Part shown: piece after piece, positions 22,443 to 32,825 of the stretch
Layout of the letters: every line of letters begins with the position of its first letter
Position numbering within the stretch: position 1 is the first letter of the stretch
Position numbers and translations under genes: made by a program
The notes under the pieces: model-generated
Databases searched by the model: none
What the model saw: only the letters and a program-made list of their open reading frames with translations
What the model was told of the DNA's origin: nothing
From: Plantago elongata
Taxonomy: Eukaryota; Streptophyta; Magnoliopsida; Lamiales; Plantaginaceae
NCBI GenBank assembly: GCA_036897095.1
Contig: JAYMSP010000424.1
Coordinates: forward strand, 1 to 52,542
Length of the DNA: 52,542 nucleotides
Direction of reading: 5' to 3'

Positions 22443-22855
22443 TGATAGCAAGTACAAGTCTAAAAAAGCAAGACACACAAATATATGATATGAATATCTA
22501 AAGTCTCGGTGTATGTGTGTAACTTGCAAAGTAGCTTCTCTTCGATTATATATAGTCTTCGACTACTCCATATTCGAACATGGAAGGGAAAGCTGCAATA
22601 AGGAAGGTTTTCTTCTTTGCTTTGTTGGACCTGCTGCTAGAAGGAAATTACCTCAACATTGAAGATCTTTTTCCATATATTTCCTTCTAGTCTTTGTTTT
22701 GAAGATTTTTTTTCATATTGTGGTCGATCTTCTTGCTTCCTTTTAAAGGAAGTCTTCGATTAACAATTAGTTCAAGTATCAAGGTTGTTTCCTGTAAAAT
22801 AAATAATAAAATAAATATAACCATTGAACTAATTAAGATGAAGATAAGTTAAGTA
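22443..22855 (-). repeat. 5' LTR copy of the Copia element (eroded)
   Basis: Matches the 3' LTR over most of its length, including the TATA-like segment at about 22545-22555. It has an extra AT-rich block of about 45 bases near 22775-22820 and lacks the terminal TGAAAGTG..GTGC sequence. Its inner edge abuts mid-gag sequence with no recognisable primer-binding site. Confidence 0.75.
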
Positions 22856-23613
22856 TAATTGTATATATTTGTATATTTGTATATTTGGGTAGAATTCTTA
22901 TGGGCTCACGTAAAATCTGATTAATAATTGCTATCGGTTGTGTGGACAAACAGAGATTCAAATAATTAATGTTAGAGAGCGAAGATGCTTACGGAATAGG
23001 TTGTGTCAAAGTCTCAGAACCAAACTACTGTACTTACAAAAAGACAACCGCTCTATTAATTTTCTACAAATAATGTTCATAAACTTATAAATTCATAACA
23101 TACTTCGAGATAAAGATTTTAAAATGATAAATAGTAAATAAACTTTTTATATTTCATATGAAGTCTCAACTTAATTTACATGTATAAAGAAATCTATATA
23201 TACTTATAATATAAGATATTAATCTATAAATCCATTGTATCTTTTTTTTCATTCTCGTATAGATTTAGTGTACATATAGAGCTCATATAATCGTTCGATT
23301 TACTTTGCGTTCATTTTTTATTTTAGCACTAGCCACGAGAACTAATTAGATAAATTACAATTTTGCAAATTCACTTAATTATCACTTTGCAAACTTCCAT
23401 CAGTTTATCTTAATAAAACACAAATGAGATGAAGCCCAGTCACATCACCACCTAATGCAATAAAATAATGAAATTATTATTTTAAGTCAATATCTTAAGA
23501 GTACGACCGACGTTTTAAATACAATACATGTTTCATAAGAGTTGGTTATCTTGTATAAATCCCAAGTACACCATACTGCAGGACATATTACTGTAAACTT
23601 GGGAATACATAAA
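22856..23613. other. Upstream region of the oxidosqualene cyclase gene
   Basis: AT-rich, no ORF. It is the only sequence between the retrotransposon LTR and the cyclase start codon and must contain the cyclase promoter unless the LTR contributes. I see no decisive TATA box. Confidence 0.4.
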
Positions 23614-26600
23614 ATGTGGAGGCTTCAACTTTCCAAGGGGAATGATGATCCATTGCTTACAAGCTTCAACAATCACACTGGAAGAGAGTTCTGGCAATTC
23701 TTCCCTGCTCTTGGAACAGATGAAGAACGAGCTCTTGTCGAAATCTTCCGGGAGGACTTTAAAGCGAATCGTTTTGAGACAAAACACAGCTCTGATCTCC
23801 TGATGAGACTGCAGGTACGTGAAAACAAAACACATTTTCTGTTGTCTTTTGTTATTTATGTTGTATTGCACTGAGGTTGTTGATGATGACGTAGTTTGCG
23901 AAGGAGAGGCCAAGTGAGGAGAAGATTCCGCAAGTGACAGTGGGAACTGAAGAAGATGTAACAGAGGAAGCAGTGGTTACTACATTGAGAAGGGCTTTGA
24001 CATGTTTTTCGACAATTCAGGCCGAGGATGGTCATTGGCCTGGTGACTATGGTGGCCCTTTGTTTCTTCTACCGGGTCTGGTAAGACTGTTTAGTTTCTG
24101 TCATTAGACAGTTAAAAGTTCGAACTTGTAAAGAGGTTACTCATGCATTCAATTAACAGCATCATCAATTCTGTTCTTGGCTAAGATTATGGAATAACCT
24201 GAACTGCAGATTATAGCACTGTCGGTAATGGATGCTCTAGACGCGGTCCTTCCATCAGAGTATCAAAAAGAGATGGGTCGTTATATCTATAACCATCAGG
24301 CCAGTTTTCTCTCAACAAAATCGTCAATGATCATAGACAAACGAGAGTTGCTTTAATATCTATTCTGTTGGGTGATTACAGAATGAAGATGGAGGGTGGG
24401 GTTTGCACATAGAAGGGCACAGCACCATGTTTTGCACAATACTGAATTATGTCAGCTTAAGGCTTCTCGGAGAAAAAATGGATGATGGAGATGGAGCGAT
24501 GGCTAAAGGCAGAGCATGGATTCGCAATCATGGTGGTGCAACCTACATCCCTTCTTGGGGGAAATTCTGGCTCTCGGTAACATCATAAGCAAAAACTATG
24601 ACAAAAGTTCCAATAAACGACATATTTGAAGTTGTCCTGTTCATTTTATTTTTAATTTAGGTACTTGGTGTGTATGAGTGGAAAGGAAATAATCCATTAC
24701 CACCCGAACTGTGGCTCCTTCCATACTTTCTCCCTGTGCATCCAGGTAAACTCTGTTTCTGCTGGATATATTTATGTATATTTTCTTTAGAAGTTCTATT
24801 TATTCGGAGATGAATTCGTTTTAGGGCGTATGTGGTGTCACTGTCGATTAGTATACCTACCGATGTCCTACCTATATGGAAAGAGATACGTAGCGCCAAT
24901 GAACGCTACTACTCTAGCACTGAGGAAAGAGCTCTACACCAAGGCTTACGATGAGATAGACTGGGATTTGGCTAGAAATCAATGTGCTAAAGTACAGCTT
25001 CCTTCAATATAGTGCAATTCATCAGAAAGTTTTTTACAGATCATAATTTGACAGAACATCCGAATGCAGGAAGATTTGTACTATCCGCATCCGTTTATAC
25101 AAGATGTTCTGTGGACATGTCTGGACAAGTTTGCGGAGCCTTTGCTCATGCTATGGCCTTTCTCGAAGTTGAGGCGTAAAGCGCTCAACACAGTGATGAA
25201 GCACATCTACTATGAAGATCAGAATTCTAACTACATCTGCGTTGGACCTGTAAATAAGGTAACTGTACTAGTACTATGTTTCATTGTTTCAAGCTTAATG
25301 AAAATGTTTTCATGTGTGTGCTTCTCACACAGGTACTAAACATGCTGTGTTGCTGGGTGGATGACCGGAATTCTGTGGCAGTCAAACAACATCTTGCAAG
25401 AATAAAGGATTACTTATGGGTAGCTGAAGATGGCATGAAAATGAAGGTCCTCCATTGAACTTCTTATGATGCCTTACTTAAAAGACTGTTTTGAGTTTTT
25501 TATGTGGATAGTATTGAATATGACAGGGATATAATGGCAGTCAACTCTGGGATACTGCTCTTGCTGTTCAAGCAGTACTTGCTACCAACTTAGTTCGTGA
25601 TTATGATTCGATGCTTAGGAAGGCTCACGTTTTCATCAAAGCCTCACAGGTACTTAAATTCAGAACATAGTTCAAGAAACAAGGATATTGTGCAAACTGA
25701 ATGCTTCATCAAGTTCTATTGTGCAAACTCAATGCTTCATCAAGTTCAATCATACTTGATGAAATACTTGAATTTTTCTGTTTTCAAGATGCCAAAGGAC
25801 AGTTCAGGGGATTGCAGTTCATGGTATCGTCACAGGTCGAAAGGAGGCTGGCCATTTTCAACCGCAGACAAAGGTTGGATAGTTTCAGATTGCACAGCAG
25901 AAGGCCTCAAGGTTGGTTCTGATTTACAATAAAGAGAGGATAAAGATCTGATCAAGTGCATAATGGGATCATTTCTGACATTAACTTGTTTCCATTTTGT
26001 TGAAGTCCGCACTTTTGCTGTCACAGCTTCCAACTGAGATTGTTGGAGAAACAATAGAGCAAGACAAGCTATACGACGCAGTTGATTTGGTTTTATCCCT
26101 TCAGGTTTATCTCAGACTATAATACATATATTAAGACATAACATGTACTCTTCAAGTTCTAATATAGTGTTTTGCTTTTTTGTTTTATGTTTCAGAATAG
26201 TTCTGGAGGTTTTGCATCATATGAACTGACAAGATCCTATGCTTGGTTGGAGGTAATGAAAGAAATCCCAATACGTTAGTTCATGTTTCTCTCTCAATGT
26301 TTCTCACAGATCCAATATCTGTATGCTCCCAGATGCTCAATCCAGCAGAAACATTTGGCGATATTACCATCGACTACCAGTAAGATTTGCTAAGATGAAA
26401 GAAATCTAAGCTTAGCATTCAGATCATTGTCTTCTATGGATTCTTAGACTGATGAACTTGGTTATCTAGGTATGTGGAATGCACATCTGCAGCTATCCAA
26501 TCTCTAGGATCATTCAAGAAAATACACCCAGAATACCGCAGAAAAGATATAGATGTGTGCATCAACAAAGCGATTAACTTCATCGAAACTAGACAATCAA

Positions 26601-27547
26601 CAGATGGCTCCTGGTGAGTCTATGCACACAAAAACTAGACTACTACAAGCAAACATCCACTGTTAGGAAACTGACTCATTGATGAAAATTCTACCTATGC
26701 TTAATCTGTTAGGTATGGATCATGGGGAGTATGCTATACGTATGGAACATGGTTTGGGGTGACGGGACTAGTAGCAGGCGGAAGGACATACGAAAACAGC
26801 CTCTGTATCAGAAAAGCTTGTGATTTCCTCCTGTCCAAACAACTCCCATCTGGAGGTTGGGGAGAGAGCTATCTTTCCAGCCAGAACAAAGTAAGATCAC
26901 TGCAAAAGCCTTTAGCAAGACTTCTGCTAGTAATCAGCTCAACATTTCTGCTAATAATTGACAGGTTTACACTAATATCGAAGAGAATAGACCACACACT
27001 GTAAACACTGGATGGGCAATGCTGGCTCTTTTGGAAGCAGATCAAGTAAGTATGATATTAGTGTAACAAGCATTTCGTCTAGCTAACACCAATATTTACA
27101 TAACATGCAATTGAAAAAAAATAAAAAAATACTCACTTTTAGCAAACGTTCTGCCTAACTAACATCAATATTAACATAAAATGCAATCCGAAAAACAAAC
27201 GGCTTTCTTTTAGCAAACATTTTCATCTAACTAACATTAATTTTCATCAATACTGAATTAATAGGGTAATCGTGACGCTAATCCACTGCACTGTGCTGCT
27301 AAAGTGCTGATAAATTCGCAGATGCAGAACGGAGAATTTCCGCAACAGGTTTCTCTTATTTTTACTAATGTGGCCATCAGATATTCACATTCGGAGATGT
27401 TTAATAGATATTTATCAACTTTTCAATATATCACAGGAAATTACTGGTGTATTCAACAAAAATTGTATGATAAGTTATTCAGCATACAGAAACATTTTCC
27501 CCATATGGGCCCTTGGTGCATACCTCAATAAGGTGTTACGGAGATAG
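23614..27547 (+). CDS. Oxidosqualene cyclase, lanosterol/cycloartenol-synthase-like (18 exons)
   Basis: Exons: 23614-23814, 23895-24080, 24210-24299, 24382-24576, 24661-24745, 24825-24991, 25070-25258, 25333-25446, 25527-25649, 25789-25911, 26006-26104, 26196-26252, 26333-26379, 26470-26613, 26713-26890, 26965-27045, 27265-27348, 27437-27547. They join in frame to 757 aa, full length for the family, which cyclises 2,3-oxidosqualene to sterol or triterpene skeletons at the ER membrane. The catalytic DCTAE has Asp484. MWCHCR (255-260) and [15 protein letters not shown] are of the sterol-cyclase type, not the beta-amyrin type (MWCYCR). Against Arabidopsis CAS1 numbering, Tyr410 is kept (Tyr411 here) and Ile481 is Val (482), as in plant lanosterol synthases. 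Position 477, His in CAS and Asn in plant LAS, is Lys (478). Intron 3 has a GC donor (24300-24301). The NRF..KHSSDLL start resembles LAS proteins. The product cannot be fixed from sequence. Confidence 0.9.
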
Positions 27548-27950
27548 ACGATAAAAAGACTGTCACAGAATTCAATATATTGTCAATGTTCGGCTTTCTG
27601 TATGAAAAGAGCTAACAGGAGCGTTCATTTACTATACAAAAGGCATATATGGCTTCTAGTATAAGATACTTCAAATGTTTCATCAGTCATCACACTAGAA
27701 AATAGAGTTACAGGAGCATGCATCTGTATATAACCATACTGTAGAACATATTTAGTATTGTGATAGAAGAAGATTTCATCGTTCCCAAGAAGCTTGTTAG
27801 AATGTTCTGATAAGAAAATGCTTTTCAATTGCTAATCTTATACATTGTGATTATGATAATAAGACTTATTCACTTAACTTCACCAGAGAGATGCAGAATA
27901 TCCGGCACCTCTGAGAGGCATACTAATGGTTTTATTAAATAATAACTGGT

Positions 27951-28120
27951 AGCTAGGTAGCAATTCTAAATTCAAAGGCATAATGGAAGCAGGTCACCTG
28001 GTTCCCACAGAGAGATCTTGTGTTTTGCAGTAGATGTCACAAGCAGTTCCTTGCTAGTTGCTACCTTCATGCTGATGATGCAAACAAATAAGTCCTGCGC
28101 AATAATAATTTACCATCTCG
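27951..28120 (+). pseudogene. Relic of an alpha/beta hydrolase last exon
   Basis: CTAGGTAGC..GAAGCAGGTCACCT aligns with exon 5 of the intact hydrolase (LGS..KAGHLAH) and keeps the catalytic-His codon context. The match continues through TTCCTTGCTAG to the stop region and into the 3' UTR (AAATAAGTCCTG against AAATGAGTCCTG). An in-frame TAG soon after GHL and other changes make it non-coding. I could not identify exons 1-4 nearby; faint resemblance at 27885-27950 is not convincing. It is either the missing tail of the 5783-6640 pseudogene or the remains of a third copy. Confidence 0.8.
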
Positions 28121-28346
28121 TTGTACATCGAATTTCAAATAATTGAGAAGCTTTACCTTTTTGTTTGCTGATGCTTAAGATTAGTCAATTACATCAGTCT
28201 CAACCTGGGGGTGAATAATGATGGGACTTTTTTCAGTAAAATTTGTGATTTTCTCAATATACAGTGCCTTTGAAGATTAATAAAGGGATTGTCACAAAAC
28301 CATCTCGAAATTGAATAGAGATGTCTGGAAGTGGTAGCAACTATTG

Positions 28347-31300
28347 TCATCTAAAGCACAATTGAATTTCTTCTAGAGTTTTTCCTTTCGTTTCAGGCAC
28401 CCAATTAGCCACGAACACTACTGTAAAAGCCGATACCAATGCATAGATGGTAAAAGTTCCTGTGAGAGAAAACAGGAGGAAAAAGAAAAGGAATTATAAC
28501 TATCAGCATAATTTATTTACACATACATATACCGAGTGAGCTAGAGAATATGAGAGAAGAACCTCCACTACTCCAAGTTAAGAGCAAGTTAGCCGTCATT
28601 GTCACCACTGATGCCGAAAACCAATTTGCTAATGTTGCTACACTGCCAGCAAGACTCTTAATACTTACAGGAAGAATCTGCAAAAGTTGCGAAAAAACTT
28701 GATGAAATAAGAACCATTACTGTATGCATTATCCAAATTAGTAGAGAACGGCCTAAGAAAGCATTTCTGGTCATCATATTAGAAATTTTATGGTACGAAT
28801 TATCTTCATAAATATAACTAATTTTTGTTTTTTAGAGTCGAAGAATTTAGTTGGCAGGTAAATTTGCAGCACCCATATACTTTAGAAACCAAACAGTTAT
28901 ACTCCTGCCATTATAGTAAAGTGCTCTCACAAGCATAAGCTTATATGTAACTACTCTATGAACATTTGACTGCATTAACTTGTTCCATCTCCCAAAGTTT
29001 TTGCAACTTTGCAGCGTGTGTAATAATTAGAAAATTGATTGGCTGAAAGGAGATGTCAAATTGTTCTAAGTTTGTATATACTTATTATGATTTGTACTCC
29101 ATGAGTTTTTTTCTTGTATTAGACCTTTTAGCTACAGCAGTAAGCTCAAAGGAGAAATTTAAGGAGCAGCATTAATATGCTTCGTATCTAGATAGCCAGG
29201 ATTATTGACTATAATATTGTGTATCTTATTCCTTGGGATTAATCATGGAAATAGCATGGTCATTAGTTGCACCGACATACCTCAGACATTATAATCCACG
29301 GAACAGCTCCAAGTCCTATAGAAAAACCAATCACCAAGAGCTGGGAAAAAACACTAGATTAAAACATGGAATCGCAACCTTATATGGGGATTTTGAGAAT
29401 ATAATGCATACAAGACTTACCAAAAGGCCAACTAGTGACATAACTCCCAAGAGAGAGTGAGAAGATTCTGGCAATGCGTTCTGCTTTGCAGTAAAAAAAT
29501 TAAATTAAGAAGATACTTTGCATTAAAAAAAATTAAGAATACATATACATTAAGCATCACGTAGGGTAATGTATTAAACTGAACCTTGTAATCATCATAT
29601 TTGGCAAAAAAAACAAAACCCAAGTACTGTGGAAACCGTCTATACTTAATTTTCAAATAGACTGACCTAAGTATGTTGTAAACATCGATGATTTTAAGCA
29701 AAACATCCCTATGTTGTTAACAAAATGGATTTTTTGTATATGAAAAATGTGAATGTTCTTAAATAAAACCCCAAGTTCTCAGTTATCACCCTAATGTTTG
29801 TCAGTCTTTTTTTTATATTTATTATAGACAGTATCCTAGGAGACTTCCTAAAAAAAAAAGTGAAAGGGTACAAACCTTCAGAAAAAACGCAGTTGCCACA
29901 ACTATGCTGCTGAAAGTCATTAATGATGAAGATACCTGCAGAAAAAGTATAATTTTCTATTATCATCATTAACTCGAGAACATAACCAAATTCAGTTCAG
30001 TCTATAAGGTTTTCTGGAACGCACTATAAGAAGAATTCTGCGACCCGCTTTGTCCACCAAAGTAGTTGAAATCCCAGTGACAATAACCTTCAGATATTAT
30101 AGAATCTTTCAACAACTGAGTTTATATATGTATAATCAGTGTTCCAGTGTGCATATGGTTGTTGATGCTTACCTGAATAGCCCCAATCAAAAAAGTTGCA
30201 GCTTTACCAGATGAAACTCCTGTTCAAATTTGAGGATAGTGTGTATAAATTTTGATTTTCAACTATGCAGTCAGGAGTCCGGGAAATAAAATAAATTCAA
30301 ATTTGAGGATAGTTGTACTTCACAGTTTTTAAAACTGCATGCAATTATTCAGATTAAATATGACAGATGGGTTCTATGTTTAACGCCTCACCTGCCGACT
30401 GGAATATGCTACTTGAATAAAAGAGAACACCATTGATACCACTTAGTTGCTGGAGCATCAATAGTCCTATACCCACCTGTGGGACAAACAATAATACCTC
30501 ATAAATTATTACGCAGAAAAGCAAGAGCAAGAACTAGCAAACGTATATATTTATGGAAATTTGGCGTAGATAAACAGACTAGCCAACTCAATTAAGCAAT
30601 AGGTTTACCATCAAAGGATACCAGTAGCGTTTTCTCTTGAGCTCCGAGAATCGAATAGCAGTTCTTTTGCTTGATGAAGCCACAGATCTCTGGTGTACAC
30701 AATAAATGAACATAAGGTATGGTCTCTCATTTGGCATAGGATACCAAAAAGTTGTTCAAGAATCAAATTAAAGACTAACATAGCATGAAAGATGACCAGT
30801 GAGAAAACCAAGGATGAAATAGATACCTTGATCTCATTTATTTCAAGAGTGATGTCTGTATCAAATCCCCTTAAGACTTGCAAAGAAGTTTCAAAGTCTT
30901 CAGTCAAGCCCATTTTGGCCTGGCAGTTATAAAATAATATCGTGTCAATAAATTAAATTACGTAGACAAACGACAAAAAACCGTAAAGCTGAATCAATAA
31001 AGTAATCTAGCTTGTTTCACATACCAACCAACGAGGAGATTCTGGTATGAAGAACAGACCAGGGATCAAGATTAAGCATGGAAGAGTTCCTGTAAGTGAT
31101 ATCATGGTTCAGTGCTATGCTTAGTCAAGTAAACTCAGAGTTGCATCTACGAAAGATTCAACTGTTGGAGATGTTCTTATATCTCTTTAAGTGATTAAGG
31201 CTGGCCCAGAACATAACACCTTAATATAGTGAGATCAGGATACATCATCACAGATGATTGCCAAGAGAGTTCAGTCACGTTATGGCCTTCCAGGAATGTC

Positions 31301-32825
31301 TTAATTCTTAACTCTTACATGTAAAGTAATCATATACTGAAAATATTACTGGGAGTGTTCTACAAGCTCAGTACAAAGCAATGAAAGCATGCAGATGGGC
31401 ACATGAAGGGAAGAAGAATGATATATTAGTACACTGGCTTTTAAAATAATGTCCTACATTAGTTATGAAACGTTATATGCAGGAAAACTTATATAAGTCT
31501 TATCCTGCAAGAGTTATAAAAGAAACCTGGCTTTCTTAATCCACCGGAAAATAAGCCAGAAACAGTTGTTGCAATTAAAACTGAAGAAAAGGCAACTACC
31601 ATACTATATGCGGGCAAAAGTGAGCTTGTTTCACCATAACAGAGATGCATATGAAAACTCACCGACAACTGCAAGAACTCTCCATGGAAGAAAAAGCCCA
31701 AGTAGATACGCCAGCATTAGTCCAATTGTTACTGAGAGCTACAAAGGAAACTCAGCATATTGGAGCTTACTATACCACTTAGGCACTTATTATAAACCAT
31801 ACGAGCAGGATAACATAGAAGAACCAATGTAACTGACCTGATTGACCGATCCAAGGCTCCCTCTCAAAGTTTGAGGTGCTATCTCTGCTATGTATACGGG
31901 CACCTATAATTTTTTAGAAACAACATAAAACACCAAGCATTATAATCTTAGAGCAAAGCTCCACAAGTTCCAACTAGGCATTTGCTCAAACAACTATGGA
32001 GAACTTACCGTGTAAGATATTATTCCAACACCAAACCCTTCCAACAGCCGTCCCATAAATAAGAAAGATGAGTCCTAGACAAAGCCAGTCAACCACATTA
32101 GCATAAGATAAGATGTAACTCTAACAGGAAACACAAAACGTGAGAATCCAGCACTCACTTTTGCAAATGAAATGGCCAGCCATCCAATAATATTCGGAAC
32201 TGCAGCAACCATCAGTGACTGCACTACACCGTGCACAAAACATTATCAAACGACAATAGAAATCAACAAATACAATCACATTGCATGCAAAACATTCATA
32301 CCCCTTTCCGTCCTATATACTCTGCAATCTGTCCACTCGTTATAGCTCCAACCATTGCTCCAACATTTGACAACGAACCGAATACCGAAAACTATATGAC
32401 AGTACAAAACATTACAATCTCTTCTCTAGTGATATCATTTTGCCTCTGGATCAACAAAAGAACTAACACCATATGGTACCTCAGAAATTGTCAGGTTTAG
32501 GTCTCTAATAATATCATTTTGCGTAGGATTCGAGTATCCACACTGAAAAACACTTCATCAAACACTTGGTGTGCATAATTCCATAACATAACAATCGAAT
32601 TCCACAAAATCAAAGTGTCTATACCGTGAAACCGAATTGAATTGGACCTAGAGCAACAATGGAGACGCAGAAGAAGACTGAAATCGACTCACGCATCATC
32701 TGAATCGAGGAATTCATAATGCTCGATTGCCGTGAACCAATGCCGGACATGCGGTACCAGCTTCCCGTGTGCAGCAACGGCTTCCTCAGCCCCTCCTCTG
32801 CGGCGGTGTGTTCTGACGAGCTCAT
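28347..32825 (-). CDS. ERD6-like sugar transporter (tonoplast monosaccharide exporter type, 18 exons)
   Basis: Exons (minus, 5' to 3'): 32825-32625, 32542-32480, 32391-32302, 32218-32159, 32074-32009, 31903-31838, 31738-31663, 31089-31025, 30919-30827, 30689-30609, 30476-30392, 30219-30173, 30087-30025, 29935-29876, 29480-29421, 29340-29281, 28677-28563, 28459-28347. They give 487 aa, the size of ERD6-like proteins. Major-facilitator sugar-porter signatures are present: GRK (115-117), PESPRW (223-228), [12 protein letters not shown] (346-348), PETKGKT (472-478). Twelve hydrophobic spans are implied by family alignment. The N-terminal LRKPLL (13-18) fits the LxxxLL tonoplast-sorting signal described for ESL1-type members. 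Relatives export glucose or other hexoses from the vacuole by proton-coupled or facilitated transport; the substrate here is inference. The gene converges on the cyclase gene, 800 bases apart. No breaks seen. Confidence 0.93.

Larger units (their letters stand above)
10879..22855 (-). mobile_element. Sirevirus-type Ty1/copia LTR retrotransposon, degraded, with nested insertions
   Basis: Two similar ~400-bp repeats in the same orientation (10879-11271 and 22443-22855) bracket minus-strand gag, protease, integrase, reverse transcriptase and RNase H, in Copia order. An extra ORF follows pol. Three polypurine tracts of AAGGGGGAGAT type stand before the 3' LTR; multiple tracts and an env-like ORF are known Sirevirus traits. 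Without the nested MULE (12129-14529), hAT MITE (18209-18640) and their duplications the element is about 9.1 kb. Stops and frameshifts occur in every ORF, so it cannot move by itself. I could not verify a target duplication because the outer edge of the upstream LTR is eroded. Confidence 0.85.

Noticed and set aside
10879..22855. Two ~400-bp repeats as a CRISPR-like or tandem array
   Set aside because: They are LTRs of one Copia element, shown by the polypurine tract, gag-pol order and orientation.
24300..24301. Treating the GC donor as proof of a pseudogene
   Set aside because: GC-AG introns are functional in plants and every other exon joins in frame without stops.
23614..27547. Calling the cyclase a beta-amyrin or lupeol synthase
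   Set aside because: MWCHCR and [15 protein letters not shown] differ from the MWCYCR or MLCYCR and matching motifs of those enzymes; sterol-cyclase type fits better.
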